From Desulfoferrobacter suflitae (GTDB lineage: Bacteria; Desulfobacterota; Syntrophobacteria; Syntrophobacterales; Syntrophobacteraceae): a stretch of 64,000 bases of DNA. Where the stretch lies: NCBI RefSeq assembly GCF_022603395.1, contig NZ_JAIBKA010000002.1:547324-611323 (forward strand). Reading direction: 5' to 3'. Numbering within the stretch: position 1 is the first letter of the stretch; every line of letters starts with the position of its first letter. A model generated the notes under the pieces. It had not been told where the DNA came from. It worked only from the letters and a program-made list of their open reading frames with translations, and ran no database searches. Positions 53,702 to 64,000 of the stretch are shown here, piece after piece. The translations under genes were made by a program, and so were the position numbers.

Positions 53702-55218
53702 TGGAAATCAGAGCAGAAGAAATCAGTCAAATCATTAAAGAGCAGATCAAGGATTACGAGAAGAAGGTTGAGCTCAGCGAAACCGGGCGCGTGCTTTCTG
53801 TTGGTGACGGTATTGCTCGCGTTTATGGCGTGGAAAAATGCATGTCGATGGAATTGCTGGAGTTCCCTACCGAGCATGGAATCATCTACGGGCTGGCCCT
53901 GAACCTGGAAGAGGACAATGTGGGTGTTGCCATCATGGGTGAGGATGTCCACATCAAGGAAGGCGGCGAAGTCAGACGCACCGGCCGCATTGCAGAGGTA
54001 CCGGTGGGTGACGAAGTGCTGGGCCGCGTAGTGGACCCCGTTGGCAACCCGCTCGATGGCAAAGAGCCTATTCAAGCCAAAGAGACCTCTCGTCTTGAAG
54101 TGATCGCGCCCGGCGTAATTGCGCGGCAATCGGTTAACGAGCCCATGTATACGGGCCTGAAGGCAATCGATGCCATGACCCCCATCGGCCGCGGACAGCG
54201 CGAGCTGATCATTGGTGACCGCCAAATTGGGAAGACTGCTATCGGCGTTGACGCGATCATCAATCAGAAGGATAGCGGCATTATCTGCATCTATGTCGCG
54301 GTTGGGCAAAAGAAGTCCACTGTAGCGCAGGTCGTTGAGACCCTGCGAAAACATGGTGCAATGGAATACACCATTGTCGTTGCGGCGTGTGCCAGCGACC
54401 CCGCACCTCTGCAATACATCGCCCCTTATGCCGGTACCGCAATGGGCGAATATTACCGTGACCGCGGCAAGCACGCGTTGATCATCTACGATGACCTTTC
54501 TAAGCAAGCGGTTGCCTACCGCCAGGTGTCACTGCTGCTGCGCCGGCCTCCGGCTCGCGAAGCTTATCCTGGTGACATCTTTTACAACCATTCGCGGCTT
54601 CTGGAACGTTCCGCCAAGCTCAACGACGAGTTGGGCGCCGGTTCTCTGACGGCTCTCCCCATCATTGAAACACAAGCCGGCGATGTGTCAGCTTACATTC
54701 CCACCAACGTTATTTCGATCACCGACGGTCAGATCTACCTCGAGCCCAGTTTGTTCTTCGCAGGCGTACGCCCCGCCATTAACGTCGGCTTATCCGTTTC
54801 GCGCGTGGGTGGTGCCGCTCAGACCAAGGCCATGAAGCAGGTTGCCGGCCGATTGCGTCTGGATCTTGCCCAGTATCGGGAGCTGGAAGCATTTGCCAAA
54901 TTCGGCAGTGACCTGGACAAGTCCACTCAAGCCCAGTTGAATCGTGGTATGCGCCTGGTAGAGCTGCTGAAACAGCCCCAATACCAGCCGATGTCGGCCG
55001 AAAACGAGGTCATGTCCCTGTACGCCGCGACCAGAGGATTCATTGACTCGGTGCCGGTTGAACGGGTCGGTGAATACGAAACCCAGATGCTGGCGTTTAT
55101 CGAGCGCAAGTATCCCGAGATTCTTACTGAGCTCAAGGAAGAAAAAGTCATTGGCGACAGCCTTGATGAAAAGATGAAGAAGGCACTCCAAGAGTTTGCC
55201 GAGGTGTTTGCGGGTTAG
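53701..55218 (+). CDS. atpA: F-type ATP synthase subunit alpha
   Basis: 505 residues. P-loop GDRQIGKT (from 172), '[21 protein letters not shown]' and '[22 protein letters not shown]' with the conserved Arg. Non-catalytic nucleotide-binding subunit of F1. ATG shares one base with the atpH stop. Note '[28 protein letters not shown]' as in all alpha subunits. Confidence 0.98.
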   Translation: MEIRAEEISQIIKEQIKDYEKKVELSETGRVLSVGDGIARVYGVEKCMSMELLEFPTEHGIIYGLALNLEEDNVGVAIMGEDVHIKEGGEVRRTGRIAEVPVGDEVLGRVVDPVGNPLDGKEPIQAKETSRLEVIAPGVIARQSVNEPMYTGLKAIDAMTPIGRGQRELIIGDRQIGKTAIGVDAIINQKDSGIICIYVAVGQKKSTVAQVVETLRKHGAMEYTIVVAACASDPAPLQYIAPYAGTAMGEYYRDRGKHALIIYDDLSKQAVAYRQVSLLLRRPPAREAYPGDIFYNHSRLLERSAKLNDELGAGSLTALPIIETQAGDVSAYIPTNVISITDGQIYLEPSLFFAGVRPAINVGLSVSRVGGAAQTKAMKQVAGRLRLDLAQYRELEAFAKFGSDLDKSTQAQLNRGMRLVELLKQPQYQPMSAENEVMSLYAATRGFIDSVPVERVGEYETQMLAFIERKYPEILTELKEEKVIGDSLDEKMKKALQEFAEVFAG

Positions 55219-55257
55219 GCGTCAAAAAGTGACTCATAGGGAAAGAGAGATTGCATT

Positions 55258-56133
55258 ATGGCAACCTTAAGAGATATCAAGCGAAAGATCGACGCCGTCA
55301 AGAAGACCTCACAAATCACCAAGGCCATGAATATGGTGGCCGCAGCAAAATTGCGTGGAGCCCAGCAGAATATGGAGAAGTTTAATCCATATGCGGGCAA
55401 GTTCCGGGAAGTGATTCAACGCGTCGCAGGCGGTGTTGAAGAACGTGCTTCCTACGAACTGCTGAATGCGCGCGAGGAAGTCAAGAAGATCGAGCTGGTC
55501 CTTGTGACGGCGGATAGAGGTCTTTGCGGCAGCTTTAACAACGGCCTGATTGTCAAGGCAGAAAGGTTTATTCAGGAGAAGCTCGCTGAGGGGCTCGAAG
55601 TCTCCTTGACCGCTGGCGGGAGAAAAGGAGCCGATTATTTCAGACGGCGCAAATACGCAGTGCGCAGTCGGCTCACCGGACTGTTGAATAAGCCCAGCTA
55701 CGACGATGCCTTCAGTCTTGGGCAGGAGCTGATAGGACTTTTCGAAAATCGTGACTGCGATGAGGTTTATGTCATCTATAGTCATTTCGTGAGCATGGTC
55801 AGACAGCAGCCGACCTTGATCAAACTATTGCCGGTTGAATCCAGCCAGATTGAGGAGGGTCCGGAGGAGGCGGTTGAATATCTGTTTGAACCCTCGCATG
55901 AGGCGTTGTTGACCGACCTGCTTCCCAACTATGTTTACATCCAGATTCTTGAAGCGCTCTACCAGACGGCGGTTAGTGAGCACGCTGCCCGTATGGCCGC
56001 AATGGAGAACGCTACAAACAACTGCAAGGAACTGGTTAAGGATTTGACCTTGACATACAACAAGGCGCGGCAGGCAGGAATTACGAAAGAGCTCATGGAC
56101 ATTGTTGGTGGTGCCGAGGCACTCAAAAAGTAG
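55258..56133 (+). CDS. atpG: F-type ATP synthase subunit gamma
   Basis: 291 residues. Begins 'ATLRDIKRKIDAVKKTSQITKAMNMVAAAKLR' and ends 'ENATNNCKELVKDLTLTYNKARQAGITKELMDIVGGAEAL', the two coiled-coil ends of the rotary shaft. 'TADRGLCGSFN' is also typical. Starts 39 bases after atpA. Confidence 0.98.
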   Translation: MATLRDIKRKIDAVKKTSQITKAMNMVAAAKLRGAQQNMEKFNPYAGKFREVIQRVAGGVEERASYELLNAREEVKKIELVLVTADRGLCGSFNNGLIVKAERFIQEKLAEGLEVSLTAGGRKGADYFRRRKYAVRSRLTGLLNKPSYDDAFSLGQELIGLFENRDCDEVYVIYSHFVSMVRQQPTLIKLLPVESSQIEEGPEEAVEYLFEPSHEALLTDLLPNYVYIQILEALYQTAVSEHAARMAAMENATNNCKELVKDLTLTYNKARQAGITKELMDIVGGAEALKK

Positions 56134-56165
56134 GTGCCACCCGAGTTTCTCAAGGAGGTAATTAG

Positions 56166-57578
<1,413 letters not shown>

Positions 57579-57592
57579 AGAATGGTGAGCAT

Positions 57593-57997
57593 ATGGCGGA
57601 GAAAATCTTACTAGAAGTGGTTACACCTGAAAAGAAGGTTTTGAGCGAACAGGTTGATATTGTTGTCGCTCCCGGAGAAGAGGGGGAATTTGGCGTGTTG
57701 CCGAATCACATCCCGTTTCTCACAAAAATCAAAGTAGGAGAGCTGCGCTTTCGGGTTGGCGGTGCCGCGCGTTATGTTTCCATCATGGGGGGCTATGCTG
57801 AAGTCTTGCCCGATCGGGTGACGATTCTTGCGACTGCTGCGGAAGAAGCTACCGAAATCGATGTCATTCGGGCTAAGGCCGCAAGAGAAAGGGCAGAGCG
57901 CAGGTTGGCCGAAGCAAAGGACCGGTTGGAGTTTGTGCGCGCTCAGGCGGCGTTGCAGAGGGCTTTGGCACGGCTGAGGGTGGCCGAACGACGCTAA
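57593..57997 (+). CDS. atpC: F-type ATP synthase subunit epsilon
   Basis: 134 residues. 'KILLEVVTPEKKVLSEQVDIVVAPGEEGEFGVLPNHIPFLTKIKVGEL' is the beta-sandwich, and the C-terminal helices carry 'RAKAARERAERRLAEAKDRLE'. Last gene of the F1 operon and followed by its terminator. The genes for a and c of the membrane rotor are not in the window. Confidence 0.98.
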   Translation: MAEKILLEVVTPEKKVLSEQVDIVVAPGEEGEFGVLPNHIPFLTKIKVGELRFRVGGAARYVSIMGGYAEVLPDRVTILATAAEEATEIDVIRAKAARERAERRLAEAKDRLEFVRAQAALQRALARLRVAERR

Positions 57998-58026
57998 GCT
58001 TTGACTTGATTCAGCCGACATGAGAT

Positions 58027-58058
58027 AAAAAAACCCTTCCGGATGGAAGGGTTTTTTT
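58027..58058 (+). terminator. Terminator of the atp operon
   Basis: AACCCTTCC (58032-58040) pairs with GGAAGGGTT (58045-58053), loop GGAT, then TTTTTT. The A run before the stem makes it work on both strands. Confidence 0.95.
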
Positions 58059-58155
58059 ATTGTGCCGGATTGGCAGTGCTATGGTGACTGGTACGGAGTG
58101 GCACTATTGTATCGCTTTTTGACCGGGTGGAGCGCAGCTGTAAAGGAGTGGAAGA

Positions 58156-59988
58156 ATGTGCGGCATTGTTGGGTTTGTGGGGGCAAGAGACGGTGTAAGC
58201 ATTCTGCTCGAGGGGCTCAAAAGACTTGAGTACCGTGGGTATGACAGTGCCGGGATTGCCGTTGTGGGTGAGCAGCAAGAACTTCAGGTGGTGCGCTGTC
58301 AGGGCAAGATTGCTGCGCTTGAAGAGCGCTTGCAGAGGCATCCTCTGGCCGGCGCCACGGGCATCGCCCACACCCGTTGGGCTACCCATGGCAAGCCCTC
58401 GGACGACAACGCTCATCCGCATCGTTCCGGGCCCTTTGTGGTGGTTCATAACGGGATTATCGAAAACTATGCGGACCTCAAGAGTGCTTTGGAGCAGGAG
58501 GGTTGTGCGTTTTCATCGGAGACGGATACGGAGGTCATAGTCAAGCTGGTCGAGCGGGAGTGGAACCTGGGAAAAGACTACCTGCAATGCGTTGTGGACA
58601 CTTTGCGTCAGTTGCGCGGGAGTTATGCCGTGGTTTTTCTCAACGAGAAACGCCCCCATGAGTTGATTGCTGCGCGCAAGGAGAGCCCGTTGATTCTGGG
58701 GTTGGGAAGAGGCGAATATTTTCTGGCTTCCGATGTTCCCGCAATTTTGCCCTACACCCGGGAGGTAGTCTACCTTGATGATGGTGATATTGTGTGCGCT
58801 TCCAGAGAGGGATTTGTCATTGAGAGTCTGGACAGAGGGCGGCGGGAACCAAACATACACCAGATCGACTGGAATCCGGTGATGGCCGAAAAGGCCGGTT
58901 ATAAGCACTTTATGCTCAAGGAGATCTATGAGCAGCCGCGAGCGGTTATCGATACCTTCAGGAGTGCCCTGGACTTCGACAAGGTGCAGGTTTGCCTGCC
59001 GGACCTGCGGTTGTCCAAGGGACAGATTGCCGATATTGAGAAGGTGTTTCTCATTGCTTGTGGAACCTCATATCATGCCGGCCTGACGGCCAAATACATG
59101 ATCGAGAATATGTGCAAGATACCAGTGGAAGTGGATTTGGCGTCGGAGTTTCGCTATCGCGCACCTTTGATGACGGACAGAACGTTGCTGATAGTTATTA
59201 GTCAGTCAGGTGAAACGGCAGACACCAGGGCTGCGCTTCAGGAGGGGCTTGACAAGGGAGCGTTGTGCCGAGCCATTGTGAATGTAGTGGGCAGCACACT
59301 TGCGCGCATGTCTTCAGGAGTGATTTACACCCACGCTGGCCCAGAGATCGGCGTAGCCTCCACCAAAGCTTTTACTACCCAATTGGTTGCCTTGTACCTA
59401 CTGAGTCTCCAGCTGGCGTATTCCCTTGGAAGAATGCCGCAGGAGGAGCTTTCAATACATATTCGGGAGCTTCTTGAAATACCGGGCAAGATGGAAGCGG
59501 TCCTGAGCGGGTGTGCTAAGGTAGAAGACTGGGCGCGGCAATACATGCATGCAAAAGACTTCCTGTACCTGGCGCGAGGCATTTTATATCCGATTGCTCT
59601 CGAGGGGGCACTGAAACTCAAGGAAATTTCCTATATTCATGCGGAGGGATACGCCGCAGGGGAAATGAAGCACGGCCCCATTGCGCTGATCGATGAGGAC
59701 ATGCCTGTTGTTGTGTTGATGCAGCGCGGAGCGCTGTACGAGAAGATTCTGAGCAACGTGCAAGAGGTGAGAGCTAGAGGCGGGCAGATAATTGCTTTGA
59801 TCGAAAGGGAATCAGACGCGAAAGTCGGGGGGGAGGACGATCAGCTGGTCCTCCCCGAGGCTTCTCCGTGGCTAAGTCCCCTGCTTTTCACGTTACCCCT
59901 GCAATTGCTCGCATATCACATTGCTGCGTTGCGCGGAACTGATGTGGATCAGCCGCGAAATCTGGCCAAAAGTGTTACCGTGGAGTAG
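58156..59988 (+). CDS. glmS: Glutamine-fructose-6-phosphate aminotransferase (isomerising)
   Basis: 610 residues. Class II glutaminase N-terminus MCGIVGFVGARDG with catalytic Cys2, 'LEYRGYDSAGIAV', 'HTRWATHGKPSDDNAHPH', and two SIS domains ('ACGTSYHAGLTAKY', 'ISQSGETADTRAAL', 'ARGILYPIALEGALKLKEISYIHAEGYAAGEMKHGP'). Ends 'QPRNLAKSVTVE', the conserved C-terminus. Makes glucosamine-6-P for peptidoglycan and lipid A. No glmS ribozyme is seen in the 97-base leader. Confidence 0.99.
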   Translation: MCGIVGFVGARDGVSILLEGLKRLEYRGYDSAGIAVVGEQQELQVVRCQGKIAALEERLQRHPLAGATGIAHTRWATHGKPSDDNAHPHRSGPFVVVHNGIIENYADLKSALEQEGCAFSSETDTEVIVKLVEREWNLGKDYLQCVVDTLRQLRGSYAVVFLNEKRPHELIAARKESPLILGLGRGEYFLASDVPAILPYTREVVYLDDGDIVCASREGFVIESLDRGRREPNIHQIDWNPVMAEKAGYKHFMLKEIYEQPRAVIDTFRSALDFDKVQVCLPDLRLSKGQIADIEKVFLIACGTSYHAGLTAKYMIENMCKIPVEVDLASEFRYRAPLMTDRTLLIVISQSGETADTRAALQEGLDKGALCRAIVNVVGSTLARMSSGVIYTHAGPEIGVASTKAFTTQLVALYLLSLQLAYSLGRMPQEELSIHIRELLEIPGKMEAVLSGCAKVEDWARQYMHAKDFLYLARGILYPIALEGALKLKEISYIHAEGYAAGEMKHGPIALIDEDMPVVVLMQRGALYEKILSNVQEVRARGGQIIALIERESDAKVGGEDDQLVLPEASPWLSPLLFTLPLQLLAYHIAALRGTDVDQPRNLAKSVTVE

Positions 59989-60288
59989 CATGGGACGATT
60001 CAGAGATTCACCTTGACTTATGTCATTTTTTCTGAGTAAAATGCTCTCGTTAGTGGATTTTGATGTGATTTTAGGTGCTTGTCGATTGAATAGTGTTGAT
60101 CAAGCTGCGCGCCGGGCTCTTATAGAAGGTGCAAAACCGGCAAACAAAAGAACCGTTGCGGCTTTGAAAATATCGCACGGAAAAGCTCAGTGTAGCTGAT
60201 ATAGTCGTGCTCTATGACTGTGGCGTGGGTTGGACTCTGGATAAACTGTTACGTTTCGTGGCCTCCGTAGACAAAATGTTAATTCCTG
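59989..60288 (+). other. Intergenic stretch after glmS
   Basis: No convincing gene. A 52-codon frame (60041-60199) lacks a ribosome-binding site. A weak TTGACT/TAAAAT promoter-like pair lies at 60013-60042. No terminator for glmS is evident. Confidence 0.4.
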
Positions 60289-60316
60289 TTGTCAGTATTG
60301 CGTATGGCTTTATAAT
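60289..60316 (+). promoter_or_regulatory. Strong sigma-70 promoter upstream of the 6S RNA
   Basis: TTGTCA (60289-60294), 16-base spacer, TATAAT (60311-60316), a perfect -10. The transcript would start near 60323, about 100 bases ahead of the structured RNA. A TGCCCTT/AAGGGCA hairpin lies between. Confidence 0.7.
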
Positions 60317-60423
60317 GTATTTGATGCTAGTTGATCCCTGCCCTTGTTGAAGGTTTTGTTACTATCAAAAGGGCAAAGAGTTCTTTAAGAAGGCAGTTTA
60401 TCCGGTGTTCTTAGTCAAGTGCC

Positions 60424-60612
60424 GTTTTCGCCCCTGCGGTGTTCGTGATTGGTGGAAAGTGCCTGATCCAACAGCAACTAAACGGGGAGCTCTCTCTTGC
60501 GCCGGTGTGCAAGTCAGAATCATGAATTGCCTAAAGGCGTAACGGAGCACCCACTTTTTATTATTCGGTTCAAGACCGACCACCGACACGGCACAAAGCG
60601 GGGGCTTTGAAA
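60424..60612 (+). ncRNA. ssrS: Probable 6S RNA (RNA polymerase-binding regulatory RNA)
   Basis: A long imperfect rod forms between CCCCTGCGGTGTTCGTGATT and the following GGTGG at 60431-60455, and CCACCGACACGGCACAAAGC with GGGG at 60580-60604. A small hairpin CGGTTCAAGACCG (60566-60578) and a central open region complete the picture. 'CTGCGGTGTTCG', 'CGGAGCACCC' and 'GGTTCAAG' resemble 6S consensus blocks. It lies upstream of rny, a site where 6S RNA is often found in Desulfobacterota, behind a strong promoter. It mimics an open promoter and traps sigma-70 RNAP in stationary phase. Edges are approximate. A covariance search would settle it. Confidence 0.65.
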
Positions 60613-60963
60613 GCGAATACTGGTCTAGCCCATGCATTTACCTTCCATGCGAGCTTTTCCTTGAAGTTCAATCACCTATCGTATTGTCAAGCCATCTAAT
60701 TTCATCCATCAAAAGCCAATACCGGAAACCTGCTCGGGGCTTGCGGCTCGATGCTGAGTCCGCGGGATAGCTGGGAAGGTCTGTGTGTCAGCCTTGCGAG
60801 CCGGATCAAAGTGGTAATACCGGGGGTGGGATCGCACATTTTGGGGATTCCCGTCATCGTGGGCAGTCGGTTTTTCTGTGCATGAAGAGAAGACAGACGG
60901 ATTTGCTGAACTCGTTTGAACAAATCGTTCGAGTCGGCATGGTGTTCTGAAAGAAAGGAATAG
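60613..60963 (+). other. Intergenic stretch between the 6S RNA and rny
   Basis: I see no gene, promoter or terminator that I can support here. Short open frames of 44 codons or less lack ribosome-binding sites. It probably forms the leader of rny. Confidence 0.4.
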
Positions 60964-62532
60964 ATGGTGATGGGCTATGTTTCTGGTGCCGTAGTTTTTT
61001 TGGTCGGTTTATTGGGAGGGGTTGGCCTGGGAATTGCCTGCCGGCAGTACTGGGTGGAAAAAAGAAATAGACAAACACGGGAGCAGGCCGCCAGTGTAAT
61101 CGCCGAGGCGCGCAAAGAAGCCGAAACCATCAAAAAGGAAGCAATCCTGCAAGCCAAGGATACCCTTTTCCAGATGAAGGCCGAGTTCGAGCGCGAAAGC
61201 AAAGAGAGTAGAAAAGAATTTCAAAATCTGGAAAAGAGGCTGCTGCAGAAGGAAGAAAACCTCGATAAGAAATCCGAAGCGTTGGATAAGCGAGAGACGA
61301 CCATCGGCAAAAGAGAGAAGCTCATTTTGCAGCAGGAAAAGGAGATTGGCGATAAGGAAAAAGAGCTCGATGCGATTATGGATGAGCAGAGGAGGCGTTT
61401 GGAAAATCTCTCGGGAATTTCTTCACAGGAGGCGAAGGAAATGCTCATTCGAATGGTCGAAAACGAAGCACGGCATGAAGCTGCACTGATGGTCAAAAAG
61501 ATTGAGACGGAGGCGCGTGAGACATCGGATAAGAAGGCAAAGAACATCATAGCGTTGGCTATCCAAAGATATGCCGGGGATTACGTTGCTGAAAAAACCG
61601 TCTCAGTGGTGAACCTGCCAAATGAGGAAATGAAGGGCAGGATTATTGGGCGTGAAGGTAGGAACATTCGGGCAATAGAGGCGTCGACCGGCATCGATCT
61701 GATCATTGACGATACTCCGGAGGCGGTGATTCTGTCGGGGTACAATCCAATTCGGCGTGAAGTCGCGCGGGTGTCCTTGGAGCGACTCATATCCGATGGT
61801 CGTATTCATCCGGCACGGATTGAGGAAATCGTTGAAAAGGTCAATTTGGAAGTGGAAAATTCAATCCGGGAAGCCGGCGAACAAGCCGCTTTTGATGTGG
61901 GGGTCCACGGAATTCATCCCGAGATCATAAAGCTTCTGGGGAAACTGAAGTACCGCACCAGCTATGCCCAAAATGTTCTCCAGCATTCCCGGGAAGTGGC
62001 GTTTCTTTGCGGAATAATGGCCGCGGAATTGGGCCTTAATGAAAAACACGCCAAGCGTGCAGGGCTGCTGCATGACATAGGCAAGGCGATAGATCACGAA
62101 ATGGAAGGCCCGCATGCCATCATAGGAGCTGACCTGGCCAAAAGGTACGGCGAGTCCCATGTGATTGTGCATTCAATCGCTGCGCATCATGAAGATGTGC
62201 CGGCAGAAGACATCTTGGCAATTCTTGTTCAGGCGGCTGACGCCCTTTCGGGTGCAAGGCCCGGCGCCCGCAAGGAGCTCCTGGAGACTTACGTCCGGCG
62301 CCTTGAGGATCTGGAAAGGATTGCCTCTTCTTTCTCCGGCATCAACAAAGCGTACGCCATCCAAGCTGGAAGAGAGCTGCGAATCATTGTTGAAAGTGAC
62401 ATGGTCAGTGACTCCGAGGTTGTCCTTTTGAGTCGCGATATTGCCAAGAAGATAGAGAGTGAGTTGAGCTATCCCGGGCAAATAAAGGTTACGGTTATCC
62501 GCGAGACCAGAGCTGTTGAATACGCAAGATAG
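60964..62532 (+). CDS. rny: Ribonuclease Y
   Basis: 522 residues. Membrane helix at about 5-25 ('[20 protein letters not shown]'), a long coiled coil to about 190, KH domain with [10 protein letters not shown] (from 225), and HD domain with His370-Asp371 ('[12 protein letters not shown]'). Endoribonuclease that starts mRNA decay at the membrane. Start at ATG 60964 after AGAAAGGAAT, with a second ATG two codons later. tyrS follows 45 bases on. Confidence 0.97.
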   Translation: MVMGYVSGAVVFLVGLLGGVGLGIACRQYWVEKRNRQTREQAASVIAEARKEAETIKKEAILQAKDTLFQMKAEFERESKESRKEFQNLEKRLLQKEENLDKKSEALDKRETTIGKREKLILQQEKEIGDKEKELDAIMDEQRRRLENLSGISSQEAKEMLIRMVENEARHEAALMVKKIETEARETSDKKAKNIIALAIQRYAGDYVAEKTVSVVNLPNEEMKGRIIGREGRNIRAIEASTGIDLIIDDTPEAVILSGYNPIRREVARVSLERLISDGRIHPARIEEIVEKVNLEVENSIREAGEQAAFDVGVHGIHPEIIKLLGKLKYRTSYAQNVLQHSREVAFLCGIMAAELGLNEKHAKRAGLLHDIGKAIDHEMEGPHAIIGADLAKRYGESHVIVHSIAAHHEDVPAEDILAILVQAADALSGARPGARKELLETYVRRLEDLERIASSFSGINKAYAIQAGRELRIIVESDMVSDSEVVLLSRDIAKKIESELSYPGQIKVTVIRETRAVEYAR

Positions 62533-62577
62533 GGATGGATCTGGTCCAGGTGCTGAAGGTACGGAAGGAGGAGAGTC

Positions 62578-63861
62578 TTGCCTGAACTGGCTAACGTATA
62601 TGAGGTGTTGGATTCGAGAGGCTTTGTGGCCCAATCGACGGATCCCGAAGCAATCAAAGAGCACTTGGAGCAACCGAGAACATGCTATATTGGATTTGAC
62701 CCCACCGCTGACAGCCTCCACATAGGAAGTCTGGTGCCGATACTCGCCCTTGTGCACATGCAGCGCCATGGACATCGCCCCATTGTACTGGTCGGAGGAG
62801 GTACGGGTTTGGTCGGAGATCCCAGTGGCAAAACCGAGATGAGGAAGCTGCTCGATATCAAGCAAATTGAGGGCAATGTGGCAGCCCTCAAAAAACAGCT
62901 CTCGCAGTTCCTGGATTTTTCCGCTGGAAGAGCACTGCTGGTGAATAATGCAGAGTGGCTGCTATCCCTTGGATATATAGAGTTTTTGAGGGATATCGGT
63001 AAGCATTTCAGTGTGAATCGCATGCTGGCGGCGGAAAGTTATAAGCTGCGTCTTGAAACCGGGCTCAACTTTATAGAATTCAATTACATGCTCCTCCAGG
63101 CTTATGATTTCTATTACCTGGCCAAGCATTATGATTGCTTTGTGCAGATGGGCGGCAACGATCAGTGGGGCAATATCGTCGCAGGCATAGACCTGATACG
63201 TCGCAAGAAAAAGGACATCGCTTTCGGCATTACGTTTCCTCTGACGACGACCGCGTCCGGGGCTAAAATGGGAAAAACCGCCTCTGGTGCCATTTGGTTA
63301 AGCTCCGAGAAGACATCCCCGTTCGACTTTTTTCAATACTGGGTGAATACGGATGATCGGGATGTCGAGCGCTTTCTGAAGCTCTATACCTTCCTCCCCC
63401 TGGAGGAGGTGGAGAGAGTGCAAGGCCTTGAGGGACAGGAACTCAATGCTTGCAAGACAATTCTTGCCTACGAAGTGACTGCGCTGACGCATGGCGTGCG
63501 GCAGGCCAGGGCTGCTTACGAGGGGGCGACGGGAGTGTTCGGGCAGAGGCTGCTGCCGCAAGATCTGCTTCCCTCGAGCACGATCCCACGGACCATTGAG
63601 CAAAAAGTCGAGGCTGTGCCGACTACGTTGCTGAGTAGGGAGAGACTGAGGGATGGCATACCGGCTTTTCAGCTGTTCTTTGAGGTCGGGCTGTGTAGCT
63701 CCAGAAGCGCGGCCAGGCGGCTCATTCAGCAGGGTGGTGCGTATGTGAACGATGAGCGGGTGAGGCAATTCGACGCACCGGTCGGAGCGGCCCACCTGAC
63801 TGAAGAGGGCATCATGCTGAAAGCCGGAAAGAAGAAGATTCATTGCGTTCGCAGCGCATAA
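62578..63861 (+). CDS. tyrS: Tyrosyl-tRNA synthetase
   Basis: 427 residues. Class I motifs: HIGS (48-51) and KMGKT (230-234), 'GGGTGLVGDPSGKTEMR' and 'QMGGNDQWGNIVAGIDLIRR'. The C-terminal S4 RNA-binding domain begins near 360 ('LCSSRSAARRLIQQGGAYVNDERV'). TTG start at 62578 follows GGAAGGAGGAG, so the rare start is well supported. Charges tRNA-Tyr. Confidence 0.97.
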   Translation: MPELANVYEVLDSRGFVAQSTDPEAIKEHLEQPRTCYIGFDPTADSLHIGSLVPILALVHMQRHGHRPIVLVGGGTGLVGDPSGKTEMRKLLDIKQIEGNVAALKKQLSQFLDFSAGRALLVNNAEWLLSLGYIEFLRDIGKHFSVNRMLAAESYKLRLETGLNFIEFNYMLLQAYDFYYLAKHYDCFVQMGGNDQWGNIVAGIDLIRRKKKDIAFGITFPLTTTASGAKMGKTASGAIWLSSEKTSPFDFFQYWVNTDDRDVERFLKLYTFLPLEEVERVQGLEGQELNACKTILAYEVTALTHGVRQARAAYEGATGVFGQRLLPQDLLPSSTIPRTIEQKVEAVPTTLLSRERLRDGIPAFQLFFEVGLCSSRSAARRLIQQGGAYVNDERVRQFDAPVGAAHLTEEGIMLKAGKKKIHCVRSA

Positions 63862-63961
63862 AAAATCCATTTAAATGAATTTAAGGCTTGACGGCTCCAA
63901 CGGGGTTTGATACATACCCAGAACTTTCGGCGGCGGTAAAAACAGTCAAGAAAAAAAGAAG

Positions 63962-63990
63962 TTGACAACAAAAGGCCGCCTGGATATACT
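63962..63990 (+). promoter_or_regulatory. Near-consensus promoter at the right edge
   Basis: TTGACA (63962-63967), 17-base spacer, TATACT (63985-63990). Comparable only to the tRNA promoters in this window, so the gene beyond the edge is likely a stable RNA (tRNA or rRNA operon). The gene itself is outside the window. Confidence 0.75.
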
Positions 63991-64000
63991 AAGTTGGGTT

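Noticed and set aside
60398..60637. 79-codon minus-strand frame
   Set aside because: It lies exactly on the structured 6S-like RNA on the other strand and has no ribosome-binding site.

Overview
The window reads as core chromosome of a sulfate-reducing bacterium of the Desulfobacterota (former Deltaproteobacteria). It carries complete qmoABC and dsrMKJOP operons, the two membrane electron-transfer complexes of dissimilatory sulfate reduction. It also has an F-type ATPase operon with both a b and a b' subunit gene, and a cobalamin pathway. A relative of the Syntrophobacterales is plausible, but that is an inference from gene content only. There are no CRISPR arrays, complete insertion sequences, rRNA genes or prophages.

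Layout. 0-1.5 kb: start of a cobalamin operon (cbiC, partial cbiL, minus strand) behind a cobalamin riboswitch with its own terminator. 1.6-4.3 kb: DUF1992 protein, an unrecognised Rossmann protein, mazG and cvpA. 4.4-11.7 kb: phoH, a 7TM-HD phosphohydrolase, ybeY, pdxJ, acpS, the NAD(P)HX repair enzyme and tsaE. 11.8-12.5 kb: an integrase fragment beside tRNA-Leu(CAA), with a divergent tRNA-Ala(GGC). 12.7-15.3 kb: rmuC, a cupin and a small membrane protein. 15.5-20.6 kb: qmoABC, closed by a strong terminator.

20.6-25.1 kb: an ABC ATPase, a fused FtsX-type permease and an AttH/CrtC-like secreted protein. 25.3-27.6 kb: a universal stress protein and a B12/radical-SAM/TPR protein. 27.6-33.4 kb: dsrMKJOP headed by an RsbRD_N-type gene, with visible promoter and terminator. 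33.5-37 kb: yifB, a short DnaJ-like protein, moaC and dksA. 37-45.7 kb: a long minus-strand run birA, cobS, cobU, DUF3842, a small unknown gene, rsmG, mnmE, jag, yidC, yidD, rnpA and rpmH. 46-51.9 kb: the elongasome genes mreBCD, mrdA and rodA. 52-58 kb: atpF', F, H, A, G, D and C with a terminator. 58.1-64 kb: glmS, a likely 6S RNA, rny and tyrS, and at the right edge a near-consensus promoter whose gene lies outside the window.

How the parts work together. In sulfate reducers Qmo passes menaquinol electrons towards APS reductase, and DsrMKJOP links the quinone pool and periplasmic cytochromes to the sulfite-reduction branch through DsrC. The resulting proton gradient is used by the ATP synthase. 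aprBA, sat, dsrAB and dsrC are not in this window. Cobalamin made by the riboswitch-controlled operon and completed by CobU/CobS could serve B12 enzymes, including the B12-binding radical SAM protein. No clearly undescribed system stands out. The best leads are a mini-ORF coupled to mreC that carries a copy of the mreB 3' end, hairpins between qmoB and qmoC, a conserved-looking Cys-rich Rossmann protein, the RsbRD_N gene heading the dsr operon, and the fused att-type transporter.
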